Notes: generated from the letters alone by a model not told the origin. DNA of 64,000 nucleotides from Nelumbo lutea (GCA_022828595.1 JAKGHH010000001.1:124632999-124696998), one strand, 5' to 3'; shown: positions 12,125 through 24,186, counted from the stretch's first letter. Numbers and translations: made by a program.

Positions 12125-12778
12125 TCACACAGAGCCATCCATAACAGGTAGGGGAACTACCGATGTAGAGGAAGTTTCTACAAGCAAGGTGTCATGGAAA
12201 GGGAACTGAAATTCATAAAAATGAACATCTCTATAAACAAAAATCCTCTTAGCGTCGAGGTCAAAAACTTTGAATCCTTTCTGACCAAATGGGTAACCTA
12301 TAAATATGCATCGAGAAGCTATGGTACTGAGTTTATGATGATGAGAAGTATTTTGTGCATAACAGTGGCACCTAAATGTGTGTAGATGATCGTAGCAAGG
12401 AGGGCTGCTGAACAAGAGCTCATGGGGAGATTTCCAAGATAGCAATGGAGTGGGAAGTTGGTTTATCAAATATGCCACTGTGAGAATGCAATCACCCCAG
12501 AAGCAAAGAGGCAAGGTGGCTTGAAATTGAAGTGCTCGAGTGATTTCCAATAAATGTTGGTGTTTGCTCTCAACACCATTTTGTTGAGGTGTGCCAACAC
12601 ATGACCGTTGATGAAGTTTCCCATGTTCAGCAAAGAATAGTTGGATTGGTTGAGATAAAAATTCAATGCCATTATCTGAACACACTTGCTTTATTTTACA
12701 GTTGAATTGAGTTTCAACCATATGATAGAAGGACACAAAGAATTGAAACGCCTCAGAATTATACCGCATCAAATACAC
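12125..12778 (-). pseudogene. Element A integrase fragment (copia pol)
   Basis: This 217-residue frame holds the second part of a retroviral-type integrase core. The second catalytic Asp is in CSDNGIEF and the Glu region is in TPQQNGVESKHQH, where the usual AER is VES. A C-terminal spacer (SRCIFIGYPFGQKGFKVFDL) typical of copia follows. The first Asp segment lies in a neighbouring frame upstream (near 12800). It is a fragment and not functional alone. Confidence 0.8.
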
Positions 12779-14440
12779 CCAAACACTATGGGTACAATCA
12801 TCGATGATGGTAAGAAAATATCTTGCTCCAGAGATTGGTGGAGTATTGTAGCCTCTGAAAGAAGGGTAGGATCCATCTAATGGATGCCAAAAAGGTTGCG
12901 GAATGGGTGGGCGAATTTCAAAAATTTCCTACCTTCTCTCAACTGGGAATCATATTCCCTGAATTTAGAATACAATATTCAAGGATCCTACTTGAACCAT
13001 AATCAAACCAGATCTGTACCAAAAGATAAATGGGAGGAATATACCTGATCCGGAGAAGCAGTATCTCCCAAAGTTGGTGTTCACGCCCAAAGAATGCTCC
13101 AAGATCCGTTCCTGCTGAAGATGACACAGCTGTGAATGGAACAGAACCAACAGGGTGCGTCCTACACACTGGATCCTTCACAAGAATCCTCTGGAGTACT
13201 AAACACTGAATCCTTTTCAGTCCTTCTTGCAAGACTGATGTCAAGAAAAGATTTCTTGACTTTCTTCTCTGCAAAGATCTAATCTTGCAAAGGCAGATGG
13301 CGATGGCAGGAGGAGATTTCCAAAACAAAAGGCTGAACTATTTTCTGTTTTTCTGGAGAGTATGAATCAGATCAGATCTGAATTCGCAGGAGGTATCCTA
13401 TACCTCTTCAAGGTGGTTCGAAATCTCCTCCTTTCTTCTTGATTAAGAAACCTCCTTTTTAGGAGTTATCCCAATCCAAATCAGTATTTGGATAGGGGAT
13501 AATCTTAATCCTTTTGCAGATAGAGTTAGCTTACTCCTGATCTTATCAGGAGGTTACCAGATTCAAATCTAATTTGAATTTGGTCTCTAAGAGTGGATAG
13601 GGCTAAAGGCCCAATCCTTTTACTAACTTTAATCTCAAATTCGCCCCATGGATGGGTGATCATATCAGCCCACCTCGAAATGGCCTTTTGGCCCATTAAG
13701 TGTTCAGTGTCTAATTACTTTCCAATCTGCTGCCCAGTTGGGCTTCTTTGTATGGCGTGGGACCCAAGCATTGATCTACACACCAGCCACATGGGTTCGG
13801 CCCAGCCTTTAATACAAGGCCCAGCCGAATTCACTGAAAAACTCAATGAACCCCTTGAGTCCATCATATGGACCCTATGGGCCCAACACTTACATTAAGT
13901 GGTCCCTGGGCCAAGCCATCTTATAAAAACCCAGGGACTGTGGGCAGGTGCAAGATTAGCCCATCAGGTATTATCCTCAATGGTCTTACACTTAACCTCT
14001 CAGCCCTTAATGATCAAGCACTGCCCGACAAGAGAGGACCTCTCCCTCGGCTGCAAGGTATAGTGCCGCACTCTCCTCTCACATGGATCCCGGGAATTAA
14101 AACCATTTGCAAACAATTCGAAACCGTACATATATATATATAAATATATTAATTTTGCAAAACAAAATTCCAACGATTGAAATCAACTGCCGGCAGTTTG
14201 GTTTCCATCAGAGAGAGTGCATTCCCGATCATTACCCTTTGTCCGACAAAGTGGCTGATTCTGTCACTATGATCACCTACTCAGATGAATTCTCAAACTG
14301 CCCCAACATACCCAGGTTTTGATCCCCGCTAAGGATCTCACTGAATGGCATATCAAAGGCAGCCTGATCCAACACCTAGTGAAATGTCATAATCGAGTCT
14401 AGGGGTCAGGTGTAACTTTCCAGTTTTGCCCATCTATCTC

Positions 14441-14776
14441 CAAGGTCCAGGGCAATACTGGAAATCTGGTCCGGTTCAAGGATTCAAGTAATCTCATACT
14501 GCATGTGCCTCGGGTCTTACCCTGATGGCTGAGACAGGCCATCCCAACACTTGGTGGCACACCAGTATCAGCCTTGGCAGGATAAATCTCCCCAGACTTA
14601 TCCAACAACTGTGAACATTTAAAACTAACATGAGTCTCTATAAATGTCCAGTTTTAGGGTTTTACACAGAATTAAACCAAACAACATGAATCAAACATGC
14701 ACTTTATTTATTTCCACTAAATAACAAAAGTACATCAAATCAGATTGAAGCTAAGGGCATACAAAACTGTCTAACA
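14441..14776 (-). repeat. Element B 3' LTR (portion shared with the other LTR)
   Basis: This matches 19149-19484 base for base except about four substitutions and has no indels. The element-side end reads TGTTAGACAG on the minus strand, next to the polypurine tract. Homology stops abruptly at 14441, where a TG/CA LTR terminus would be expected but is absent. Confidence 0.85.
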
Positions 14777-14790
14777 GCTCCCACTTGCAC

Positions 14791-16164
14791 TTAGGTCCAA
14801 TCTGGTACAAGCCGGAGTCCCATACTTTCCACGTGTTTCTCAAACACCTTCTGTGTCAGTGGCTTAGTCAATGGGTCTGCCACATTATCCGCTGATGCTT
14901 CCTTCTGAATCAGGACGTCCCCTCTACCAACGATCTCCCGCAGTACATGGTACTTTCTCTCGATGTGCTTCGACTTCGAGTGAGCCCGAGGCTCTTTAGC
15001 CTGGGCGATCACTCCATTGTTGTCACACAACAACGGGATGGGAGATGTGCTAGATGGAATCGCTCCCAATTCGTGTATGAACTTCTTCATCCACACGGCT
15101 TCCTTGGCAGCTTCACTTGCGGCAATGTACTCGGCCTCGGTTGTGGAGTCTGCGGTGGACCCCTGTTTGCTGCTTTTCCAGCAAACAGCACACGATCCTA
15201 TCGTGAAAACATACCCAGATGTAGACTTTCTATCATCTGGATCCGACTGGAAATCGGCATCGGTATACCCTAGAACTTGCAGTGAACTACCATCGAATAC
15301 CAGACAAAACTCTTTTGTCCTTCGAAGGTATTTGAGTATGTTCTTCACAGCAGTCCAATGCTCCTGCCCTGGGTTTGCCTGGAATCTGCTTACTACACTC
15401 ACCGCCTGAGCAATGTCAGGGCGAGTGCACAGCATGGCATACATGATGCTCCCTACGGCTGAGGCATAGGGAATGTCTCTCATGCTCTCAATCTCCTCAG
15501 AAGTCTTGGGAGACATCTTCTTGGAGAGAGTGACTCCGTGCCTGAAAGGAACGTTTCCTTTCTTGGAGTTCTCCATGCTGTACCTCTTGACAATTTTGTC
15601 AATGTAAGCAGCCTGGGATAATCCAATTATCCGCTTCGATCTATCTCTATAGAGTCGAAGACCCAGTATGTATGAAGCTTCTCCAAGATCTTTCATGGAG
15701 AACTGCTGTGATAGCCATACCTTGACCGAAGTCAACATTCCTACATCATTCCCAATGAGTAGGATATCGTCCACGTACAACACCAAAAAGGTGATCTTAT
15801 CTCCACTGGATTTCCTGTAAACACAGGGCTCATCCGGATTCTGCTCAAAGTCAAACGTTTTGACTGCAGAATCAAAACGGATGTTCCAACTCCTAGAAGC
15901 CTGCTTAAGTCCATATATGGATCTATTAAGTTTACATACCATGTGTTCCTGACCAGCAGCAATGAAGCCTTGCGGCTGCTGCATGTAGATATCTTCACTA
16001 AGATCTCCATTCAGGAATGCGGTTTTGACATCCATTTGCCAAATCTCATAGTCATGGTACGCTGCTACAGCTAGCAGGATCCTAATGGATTTAAGCATGG
16101 CCACGGGCGAAAAGGTTTCCTCATAGTCGATGCCTTCTTTCTGAGTATACTCTTTCGCCACCAA
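14791..16164 (-). CDS. Element B reverse transcriptase-RNase H (copia), second reading frame
   Basis: The frame is open from just after the break; homologous sequence (AIGCKWIYKRKKGTDGRIETF) begins near 16235 and the first ATG is at 16164. Visible motifs: VKTAFLNGDLSEDIYM (first catalytic Asp region), LVLYVDDILLIGND (YVDD box), YILGLRLYRD, RPDIAQAVSVVSRF, and RNase H with YTDADFQSDPDDRKSTSGY, STTEAEYIAASEAAKEAVW, LLCDNNGVIAQA and SKHIERKYHVLREIV. It ends at LVPDWT followed by a stop at 14791. All key residues appear intact, so the copy would be coding-competent but for the upstream frameshift. Confidence 0.9.
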   Translation of the reverse strand: MVAKEYTQKEGIDYEETFSPVAMLKSIRILLAVAAYHDYEIWQMDVKTAFLNGDLSEDIYMQQPQGFIAAGQEHMVCKLNRSIYGLKQASRSWNIRFDSAVKTFDFEQNPDEPCVYRKSSGDKITFLVLYVDDILLIGNDVGMLTSVKVWLSQQFSMKDLGEASYILGLRLYRDRSKRIIGLSQAAYIDKIVKRYSMENSKKGNVPFRHGVTLSKKMSPKTSEEIESMRDIPYASAVGSIMYAMLCTRPDIAQAVSVVSRFQANPGQEHWTAVKNILKYLRRTKEFCLVFDGSSLQVLGYTDADFQSDPDDRKSTSGYVFTIGSCAVCWKSSKQGSTADSTTEAEYIAASEAAKEAVWMKKFIHELGAIPSSTSPIPLLCDNNGVIAQAKEPRAHSKSKHIERKYHVLREIVGRGDVLIQKEASADNVADPLTKPLTQKVFEKHVESMGLRLVPDWT

Positions 16165-16238
16165 GCGAGCTTTAAAGGTTTCAATCCTGCCATCGGTGCC
16201 CTTCTTCCTCTTGTAGATCCATTTGCAACCAATTGCTT

Positions 16239-18656
16239 TTACCCCGGGGGCGGATCCACTAGAGTCCAGACTCCATTGGTCTCCATTGAGTCCATTTCAA
16301 CTCTCATGGCCTCCACCCACTTCTGGGAGTCTATGTCTAACATAGCTTCCGCGTAAGTCACGGGATCCTCTTCACTAGTCAAGGTTTCCACCAGGTAACT
16401 ATCCTGGTCATAACCATATCGGACTGGTGGTCTGGATACCCGGGTGGTTCTTCTAGGTTGGTCATTACCTGGAATTTGTGGGACATCTCCCACTGCTCCT
16501 AAGCTCTCCTCATCAAGAACTATTTCCTGACGATGGGTGTCCAGGATGTAATCGGATTCTAAGAACTGGGCGTTTCGACTGCAGAACACTTTCTGCTCAC
16601 TCGGGTCATAGAATAGATAACCCACCGAATCCTTTGGGTACCCTATAAACAGGCAACGACTGGTTTTAGATTCCAACTTGTCCGCACTTGTTCTTTTAAC
16701 ATGTGCAGGACAACCCCAAATCTTCAAGTGTCTTACACTTGGCTTCCTTCCGGTCCAAAGTTCATATGGAGTTTTAGGAACTGATTTGGTTGGAACTCGA
16801 TTCAGCACATAGATAGCAGTCTCTAATGCGTATCCCCAAAAGGATGTGGGTAATTGTGAGCGTACGAGAAGTGACCGGACCATGTCCAACAAGGTCCTAT
16901 TCCTCCTCTCTGAAACACCGTTGAGTTGAGGTGTAGCAGGAGGAGCTAATTGTGACACTATCCCATTGGCCTTTAAGTAGTCCTTGAATTCGTCAGAGAG
17001 ATACTCGCCACCTCGATCTGATCGAAGGGCCTTAATTTCTCTCCCTAACTGTTTCTCGACTTCCTGTCTGAACTCTTTGAACTTTTCAAATGATTCAGAC
17101 TTATGTCTCATTAGGTACACGTAACCATATCGTGAAAAATCATCTGTAAAGGTGATGAAGTACACGTGTTGATTCCGTGTCCTAACACTCAGGGGACCAC
17201 ATACATCAGTATGTATCAGGTCAAGTGTGCCTTCAGATCTTTCAGGCTTACCGTCAAATGGCCGCTTAGACATCTTACCTTGAAGGCAAGGTTCACAAGT
17301 GGGAAGATTTTCTACGGTTAGAAAATCCAAAGGACCATCCTTTACCAGCCTTGTGATTCGGTCAATACCGATATGGCCAAGTCGGTAATGCCAGAGGCAC
17401 GTGGGACTTACTGTATCACGATTCCTTTTCTTGGGATTTTCGACCGACGTAGTTTCGGTTAAGTTAGTTTCCAGAGAAGGATGTAGAACATAGAGACCGT
17501 TCTCTTGTTCCCCGCATGCGATGAATTTATTATTCCGTTTAACAGTAATCACATTACTAAAATAAACAGTATATCCATCGGCACACAGTTTTGAAACAGA
17601 AATTAAATTTCTTCTCAAGTTCTGTACATAAAGACAATCTTTAAGTACAAGTATTCCTTCTTTAAAAACTAATTCTACGGTTCCTATTGCTGCTGCTGCA
17701 ACACTTGCAGTTGTTCCCAAGAATAACGTCACTTCACCTTCACTCAACCTTCTGCTAACTTTGAACCCCTGTAGTGAGTTACACGCATGAGTTGAAGCCC
17801 CGGAGTCAACACACCAGGACACAGAAGTAACTAACAAGTTAGTTTCTATGACACAAGTTTCGATGTTACCTTTCTTAGATTCTAGGTAGGCAGGACAGTT
17901 CCTCTTCCAGTGGCCGGTCTGCTTGCAGAAGTGACAGACATTAGATGCCTTGTTCTTCTTCTGCTTCTTAGGATTGGTAGCCTTCTTCTGAGGCTTCTTT
18001 GCCTTTCTCTTTTTGTTGCCCGATTTGTTAGCTTCAGCAAGCATAACCATAGGCTCATCCTTCTTGAGTAGATCCTCGGCTCTCTGCAACATATTGCTGA
18101 GTTCCTGGACGCTGACATTCAGCTTATTCATATTGTAGTTCATTGTGAACGCATTGAAGGAAGAGGGCAAAGAATTGAGAATGGCATCCACTTGCGTGCC
18201 AAGATCTAGCCCGGATCCAAGAGCTTCAAGTTCATTAATGTAACCCATCATCCGAAGACAATGGTCATGAACTTTCTGCCCTTTGGTCATCTGCGCGGTC
18301 ATGAACAATTTCAGGACCTTCTGTCGAGTAGAACGGTTCTGCTCTTCATACATTGTTCTTAGACTGTCCAATATGTCCTTGGCAAGTTCGATCTGATCGA
18401 ACTGCCTCTGTATTGAGTTGTCCAATGAGGCAACGACAAAGCAGCGGGCTAGGGAGTTCTTATCCTCCCACTCTTGGTAGTCCCTCCTCCGGGCCTCAGA
18501 AGCCCTATCACCCGGACGTTCCGGTGCAGGATTTTTCACCACCTTGTCTAACTTTTCGGAAGTTATGACCAGCATAAGATTTCTGTACCAGTCGGCATAG
18601 TTTGGGCCCTTTAGCTTGTTATCGTCTAGAAGCTTTGCAAATTGACCGTTTGCCAT
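16239..18656 (-). CDS. Element B Gag-protease-integrase polyprotein (copia), first reading frame
   Basis: I place the start at the ATG at 18656 ([20 protein letters not shown]), a normal copia Gag opening; an upstream in-frame ATG at 18680 exists. Domains in order: UBN2-type Gag; CCHC knuckle [14 protein letters not shown] (about residue 240); aspartic protease with CVDSGAST; gag-pre-integrase with HYRLGHIG and [14 protein letters not shown]; integrase core with [18 protein letters not shown] and [16 protein letters not shown]. The last holds the expected D, D, E, though the acidic residue is in GVSERR. A spacer [17 protein letters not shown] follows. The frame ends at a TAA at 16239-16241, immediately after a C4G5 run (plus strand). 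The next frame continues at once, so a single-base indel in that run is likely. Confidence 0.9.
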   Translation of the reverse strand: MANGQFAKLLDDNKLKGPNYADWYRNLMLVITSEKLDKVVKNPAPERPGDRASEARRRDYQEWEDKNSLARCFVVASLDNSIQRQFDQIELAKDILDSLRTMYEEQNRSTRQKVLKLFMTAQMTKGQKVHDHCLRMMGYINELEALGSGLDLGTQVDAILNSLPSSFNAFTMNYNMNKLNVSVQELSNMLQRAEDLLKKDEPMVMLAEANKSGNKKRKAKKPQKKATNPKKQKKNKASNVCHFCKQTGHWKRNCPAYLESKKGNIETCVIETNLLVTSVSWCVDSGASTHACNSLQGFKVSRRLSEGEVTLFLGTTASVAAAAIGTVELVFKEGILVLKDCLYVQNLRRNLISVSKLCADGYTVYFSNVITVKRNNKFIACGEQENGLYVLHPSLETNLTETTSVENPKKRNRDTVSPTCLWHYRLGHIGIDRITRLVKDGPLDFLTVENLPTCEPCLQGKMSKRPFDGKPERSEGTLDLIHTDVCGPLSVRTRNQHVYFITFTDDFSRYGYVYLMRHKSESFEKFKEFRQEVEKQLGREIKALRSDRGGEYLSDEFKDYLKANGIVSQLAPPATPQLNGVSERRNRTLLDMVRSLLVRSQLPTSFWGYALETAIYVLNRVPTKSVPKTPYELWTGRKPSVRHLKIWGCPAHVKRTSADKLESKTSRCLFIGYPKDSVGYLFYDPSEQKVFCSRNAQFLESDYILDTHRQEIVLDEESLGAVGDVPQIPGNDQPRRTTRVSRPPVRYGYDQDSYLVETLTSEEDPVTYAEAMLDIDSQKWVEAMRVEMDSMETNGVWTLVDPPPG

Positions 18657-19148
18657 TTTCTGATAAAATAGCAAAATCATTAGTCCACAACCTTAGTTTG
18701 ATTCATGTTACCTACATAGATATGGCTTTTAATCTATGTTCCATTCCCATTTGTTCATCTCTGAGATTTCCCTCCTTTCTCAGTGACGGAGACGACGAAA
18801 TGTCTCTAGAAATGTGGGAAATCACATGGGGTGCGTGAAGCCAACTGTTTCAGCTGCATAACCTCACCACCTTTCTGTGACGGATCATATCCACTCATCA
18901 AATGAGTTTCCCTTTGGCCTCTGTCAGACAAGGTTCATAGCCGTTTTCAGGTAAACCTTTCTGTCCAGTGAGTGCTTACCCATCATATTCAGGTTACGCC
19001 AAGGTACCGTGAGAGAGTTCCCATTTTCTAGTGAAGCCCCTCCCACATCGGTCTATGACGCCCCTATCATCTTATGAAACACTCTAATAGATCCAACAGC
19101 AAATGGATAGCCCAATTTCATGGTGCGTTTCCTCATTACTGAAGGACC

Positions 19149-19484
19149 CAAGGTCCAGGGCAATACTGGAAATCTGGTCCGGTTCAAGGATTCAAGTAAT
19201 CCCATACTGCATGTGCCTCGGGTCTTACCCTGATGGCTGAGACAGGCCATCCCAACACTTGGTGGCACACCAGTATCAGCCTTGGCAGGATAAATCTCCC
19301 CAGACTTATCCAACAGCTGTGAACATTTAAAACTAATATGAGTCTCTATAAATGTCCAGTTTTAGTGTTTTACACAGAATTAAACCAAACAACATGAATC
19401 AAACATGCACTTTATTTATTTCCACTAAATAACAAAAGTACATCAAATCAGATTGAAGCTAAGGGCATACAAAACTGTCTAACA
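19149..19484 (-). repeat. Element B 5' LTR (portion shared with the other LTR)
   Basis: This is the second copy of the 336-bp repeat; its outer end at 19484 borders element A sequence. About 490 bp of leader separate it from the Gag start at 18656. No clear tRNA-Met primer-binding site was found there. Confidence 0.8.
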
Positions 19485-20245
19485 CCCCAAATGTCACAAT
19501 GGACTAGATCAAAGATTGCTAGAGATCAGTATTTACTAAGTGGAAATGGTGAATGGGGTTGTCTTGCTCGATGGCAAGCATCATAGGCTGTATTATTATT
19601 TTGAATGGTGGGGACACTAGGAATGGCTTTTATTCATTGAGATGATGCATGTCCAAGACATCAATGCCAAAGTTTGGAGGATTGATCAACTGTGATGGCA
19701 GAAATAGAGGATGAAAGCTATGTGAAGCATTAAAGCTTGTTATGAGCATCACCCGCTCCAATCTGAGTCTTCGACACTCGGTCTTGGAACACACAACCAG
19801 TGGGAGAAAAAAGAACAATGCAATCTAGATCACTTATTAGCTTGGAGATAGAGAGTAAATTGAATTTGAGACCAAACACATAAAACATTGTAGATAACAA
19901 TGTCATCAGTGAGGAATACTGATCCTTGATGAGTTACTGATAAGGTATCTCTATTCGGCAAGCGCATACGCTTGCTTCAAGCCATAATATTAAATCGAAG
20001 AAATAGGGAGAGATCAGACACCATGTGGTCCGATTCTTCGTTGTAAATTATCCATTGTTGGTCCAAGAAAGGGAATGAATCGACCTTACTCAACATATTG
20101 GTTGCAGGTGATCTGTCTTGATTCAAGAGATTCATCAGTTGTGTATATTGTTCTGGTGTGAGACTAACGACGAGAGGTCCAGTTTCAGGGAGTGAATTAT
20201 CCGTCGCAATGGTTAATGCTGTATGGTGGTTACCAAAGGTTCTAG
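19485..20245 (-). mobile_element. Old copia element A, 5' part (end of Gag, protease, pre-integrase)
   Basis: Minus-strand frames read VSLTPEQYTQLMNLL (end of Gag, near 20150), then a protease remnant WIIYNEESDHMV near 20030. The usual WIIDSGASDHM has lost its DSG there. Next come VFLTDD and a pre-integrase remnant ending DLVHCDIWG near 19500. Stops are frequent. The rest of Gag and the 5' LTR are absent; the AAAGTGCTTTTATAAAA-type repeat begins at about 20262. Confidence 0.75.
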
Positions 20246-20261
20246 TGTCGAGTCGTAATGG

Positions 20262-20390
20262 TTATTACAAAAGTGCTTTTATAGAAGTGTTTTTGTAAGG
20301 ATATTTTCTTAAAAGTGCTTTTATAAAAATGCTTTGTAAAAATACTTTCATAAAAGTATCTTTATAAAAATACTTTCAAATGGTATATTT
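20262..20390. repeat. AAAGTGCTTTTATAAAA-type degenerate repeat
   Basis: Units such as AAAAGTGCTTTTATA and AAAATACTTTCATAAAA repeat irregularly, as at 6025-6460 but shorter. It marks the truncated edge of copia element A. Confidence 0.65.
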
Positions 20391-20479
20391 TGAAAATTTA
20401 AAAGAAAATAAAGGACAAAATAATCACAAATGCTTATTTAAGTACTTCTTAGAGAAAAAAACTACCAAACACCTAATAT

Positions 20480-22075
20480 AATCCTTTAGGCCATGACTAA
20501 AGAAATTGCTTCTAAAAACCTTAAGTGGGTTTTAATCAGCATTTATGTGAGATATGAATCTCAAAGCATTTCACAAGGCATTCTCAATGCCTTACAAAGT
20601 CGTTAAGGATCTATTGATTACATTGAAAACTACATTTTCTATTTATAAAATGGAATACATGGTCCATTTTGTGTATTTAAGGGTTCAACATCATGTTTTC
20701 TCCAGAACCAAACAAATAGTCCCATCAATCATAAATGTTACTACTCAGGTCATTTCAGGTAAGATCAGAAGAGATCCGTGTGATGTATGGACTGGTGTTA
20801 AGAGATGCCCCTTTTAAAAGCAACGATCAAAACTTTGTTAAGTATCGACTTGTATTGGAGTTTTTTTTATATGCTCCTATAACGGGTGTTTCAGGTTTGC
20901 GAGTGGTTAAGGGGGTAGATCGGCTTTAAATCGGCCCATCTGAATCAGTTTTAGAATAAATAAATAAAAAAAATATAAAAAAAAACAGTACCGATACGGG
21001 CATATCGGCCTGTATTGATATTTTGAACCTTGGTTAAAAGGAGAATTATTTCTTTTAGCTTCCTAACAAAAAGGAAATTGGGTTGGTTGTAAGTAGCCCC
21101 TGTTTGATTTTTTGTAATATTTTTAAATAAAAAAATCACAAAATTCTAAAGGAGTAAAAGGGTTGGAAAGCAAAAGAGAGTAAGTTGATGTGGACAACTG
21201 GGTTCTACAATATAGTATAGAAAAATATGGTTATAATTTATAAATAATCATGTTATGGCTCTAATTTTCTGTTCTACAATCCAGAGTGTTTCTTCCCTCT
21301 TCCCTTGTTTATGGTATTTTTTTAGGTTTTATTTTATTTTTTTCTAGTCTATAAAATACCCAAAAATAACCTACAAGATGTGCATATGTATTTAGGGGCG
21401 TCAATAGACCAAGTATGGATTGGACCTTGTCCAAATCAAAATCAATTTCAACAAGTTAGATGGTCTAATAAAATATTGAATTGGACCAATCCAGACTTGA
21501 TGATCCAAAAAGTATTTATTGGACTGGATCTGATCCTTTCTGTAATGGATTTATATTGGACTGAGTCAGTGACACAAGAAATTTTGCCATAGCGAAGGGT
21601 TAATTAAGCACCGAAATGTTGTTTCTACAGCCACAAAGCAATTATGTGAAGCCTATTAACTAGGTTTTTAATAAAAATAATTAAATAAAATAAACTATGG
21701 AACAGGTGGTACTGAACTTTGATCAATTCACAAGCTACTTTAATAATTATTCTGGGAATCAGAGCCAAAGACAGGAAAGGGACTTGAGCAGAACAAGCTT
21801 TATTGGCCTTTTTTGGACTCTTTTAATGTATAATATATGTAAATAGAAACAGGAATGTCATAGTAAAGAGCAATTACTATTGAAAGGGGAGTGGGTAAGT
21901 TTTATTTATTTTTTTCTTTCTTTTTTTGCTAAGATTATATTTTTTAACAAAAATAATGACTTATTAGATATAATTTTTTACTTTTTTCATTGGTATAGCT
22001 TTGAGTTTGGGACTCATCAACTAAAACACAAAATAATAGTTTGATGGTGTCATGAGAATAAGGTTCAAAATATTG
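20480..22075. repeat. Diverged duplicated block, copy 1
   Basis: Several landmarks recur in the same order at 24510-25145: CTTAAGTGGGTTTTAATCAGCAT (20520 / 24530), CTCAAAGCATTTCACA (20566 / 24588), AGCAGAACAA followed by TTGGCC (21789 / 24859), ATGTAAATAGAAACAGGAA (21836 / 24909) and CTTTGAGTTTGG (22002 / 25077). The spacing differs because of insertions. No gene is recognised inside. A third partial match (AATCCTTTTGGCCATAACAAAGGAAATTG) is at about 23212. Confidence 0.65.
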
Positions 22076-23559
22076 ATACGATACGCTGAAAACAATGCAT
22101 ATTTATCTATATTTAAAGAGGTGGGTATGTGGCATGGGTGGATTGGGCACATTGGCGAAAATTCCACCTATGTGAAAACAACATCAACTGTATCGCAATG
22201 TATTGGTAGATATGGATGGATATGCATGGATAGAATGCACCAGTTGGTGGAATCTTTGCTTTTTGGAATTTTTGTAATTATTTTCACAAATTTTCAAAAC
22301 TTTATTATCACATTGTTTGTTATAAGCATAGTTGGAATTGTTTTTTCATTCCCAACCTGCAAAACAAAAAAGAAAAAAAATTATAAGAAGAAGAGAAAAA
22401 AGGCAGATTTATTTTTATTTAATCATTCATGTTTATTTTTTTTAAAAAACCATTTATGTTCATCTGATGTATGCATTTTGGGATTCCAATTGCAAAAGTA
22501 TGTAGATCTATGATTACTTTTGTGATTTTATTAATTAGATTTATGCATTTTCTAAACATTCAGAAAAAAAAAATTATAAAAATAATCTATTTTATGTCTT
22601 TAATGATATTCAAGGTACTAAAACAAATAACTTTAGCAGATTGAATGCTCAAACATCATTGGGTGTATTATTAGTAAGGTTACTGTATATTATCCACATG
22701 TTTTGGACTCCCCATGTTGATAAGTGTAATGTATTTCTTAGTATAAACTATTAAAATATGCATTTATTAGATTTAGTTTATAACTTATTCGTAATTATTT
22801 GAATCTAAAATTTAGTGTTATTAATATATTTATAATATCGATAGAAATTTCCCTAATATCTAATTATATCCATATCTTGTGATTTGTCTATAATTCAGAA
22901 TAGTTATGGACTGTGGTGTGATGTGAATCGGTCTACACTGACCAATTTTTCATACTCATTAAAAGGGCCTTAGGCCTATAGTGGGATGATGGGACTAGGA
23001 CCTATAGATATCATATTGGAAGTCAAACGCAAATCTATGATGAAGAGGATTTAAATAAAAAGAAAAATGGAATCCTAAATTTAATTTTCTTTGAAATTGA
23101 TAATTATAGGCAAGCATTAAAAAGCTTGATTATATTATTAACTGCGCAACAAAATTCACTTGCTAGGTGCTTCTAAGTCAACCCATTAGAGACCAGAAAG
23201 TAGTTATCAGAAAATCCTTTTGGCCATAACAAAGGAAATTGTTTTGAAAATTAGCGATGGCAATTTTTCTCGTCCCTGTTAGATACTTGGCCTTCCTATC
23301 TAACTGGGACTGCCTTGACAGGAGAGGAAATGGGGATTAATAGGGATATTGGATTGTAGATGAAAATAGGAACAGGGATTGGGGTGGGGGTTAACGTAAG
23401 AAAATAATATTCCCAAAAAGTTTTTAATTAACTAATTTAGGAATTTGAATGGAAACAACAGAAGGAATTGGGGATGGAGCCTTTAACTTTTTTCTTTTCT
23501 GTATCAGGCAGGGTCAGGTCTCAGGGAAACATTTTAGTTGTTGGGGCCAACAGTCTATG
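22076..23559. other. AT-rich intergenic DNA
   Basis: Contains AAGGTTCAAAATAT at 22061, the reverse complement of ATATTTTGAACCTT at 21019, suggesting ends of another small inverted-repeat element. Otherwise only short chance frames. Confidence 0.4.
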
Positions 23560-23567
23560 TTGTTAAG

Positions 23568-23848
23568 CAAGGTTTTTAAAACTGACAGGGACTGGGATCT
23601 GGTTATGGTTCGACCATTTGGTTTGAACAGATAGTCTGTTCTGAAAAAATAAATTAAAAATTAAAAAAAGACAAAAAACAAAAAACGGCCAAAACCATTC
23701 CAGGTCAAATGGTTCGACCGTTTGATTGTCCGGGTCAGTGGTTCGTTGACCTAATCAATATTATTTGGCTAAATAGTAGTTTTGGGGTAAAACAGAACCA
23801 ATCAGATGACTGTTTCCTAGTTTTTTCAGTCCGGTTTTGAAAACGTTA
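23568..23848. mobile_element. hAT-type MITE (AAGGTTTT...AAAAC family), copy 1
   Basis: The 281-bp element has ends CAAGGTTTTTAAAAC and GGTTTTGAAAACG, an imperfect inverted pair. Flanks are TTGTTAAG (23560-23567) and CTGTTAAG (23849-23856), matching at 7 of 8 bases, which fits an 8-bp hAT target duplication. The interior (GGTTCGACC, CCGGGTCA.., TCGTTGACC, GGTAAAACAGAACCA) is shared with 47572-47858. Confidence 0.75.
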
Positions 23849-23962
23849 CTGTTAAGAACATTCTTGCAAATGCCACTTAATCATAAATATAAACAAAGTT
23901 GTGAATTGGTCAATGTGTTTGTTGGCCCCCAACAGCAAAGTTATTACCCCTGGGTCTCAGGA

Positions 23963-24150
23963 TAGGGGTGCAATTTGGGCGGGCCCAACCCGAATCTAAA
24001 CCAGCCTAGACAGAAATTTTACATAGGCTGGGCTTGGATTTTTTGTCCACAGGCTGGGCTTGAGCCCAAGAAATTGGGCTTTTCTATTTTTCGGGCCGGG
24101 CCGGGCCTAACCCTTAGATAGCCTGAACATGGTTCGAGCCCAACCCAATT

Positions 24151-24186
<36 letters not shown>

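Larger units (their letters stand above)
10290..12935 (-). mobile_element. Old Ty1/copia element A, 3' part (integrase to RNase H and presumed 3' LTR)
   Basis: On the minus strand, from high to low coordinates: integrase core (ISGARYFLTIIDD near 12800; SDNGIEF; GTPQQNGVESKHQHLLEITR), a CIFIGYP spacer, the reverse transcriptase start (MIDEITALERNQTWTL at 11888), VIVYVDDVIITGDDS near 11370, then RNase H (VFHEQAKHLDIDYHFIREHV near 10720). A polypurine tract (minus GAGGGGGGG) lies at about 10554-10566 and the presumed LTR lies below it. Several stops and frame changes interrupt it. The remainder of the element is on the far side of element B, at 19485-20245. It is an inactive, older copy. Confidence 0.82.
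12936..19484 (-). mobile_element. Young, nearly intact Ty1/copia element B, nested in element A
   Basis: The element reads on the minus strand. The LTR-like repeats at 14441-14776 and 19149-19484 are collinear over 336 bp with four differences by eye. Both start, in element orientation, with TGTTAGACAG. A polypurine tract (minus AAGTGGGAGC) abuts the 3' LTR at 14777-14786. Gag-pol occupies 14791-18656. It interrupts element A inside the integrase region: pre-integrase sequence of A (VHCDIWG, near 19500) lies to the right and the rest of A to the left. The left boundary is uncertain; 12.86-12.96 kb is an estimate, and no target duplication was found. Either the 3' LTR is longer than 336 bp or non-homologous DNA lies at 12.95-14.44 kb. 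Confidence 0.85.

Noticed and set aside
12944..12959. TGGGAATCATATTCCC as the outer end of element B's LTR
   Set aside because: It begins with TG as needed, but the neighbouring five bases do not match the right flank after 19484, so it is only a guess.
22052..22513. 153-residue plus-strand frame
   Set aside because: Lysine/phenylalanine-rich from A/T runs, no family motif, surrounded by non-coding repeat DNA.
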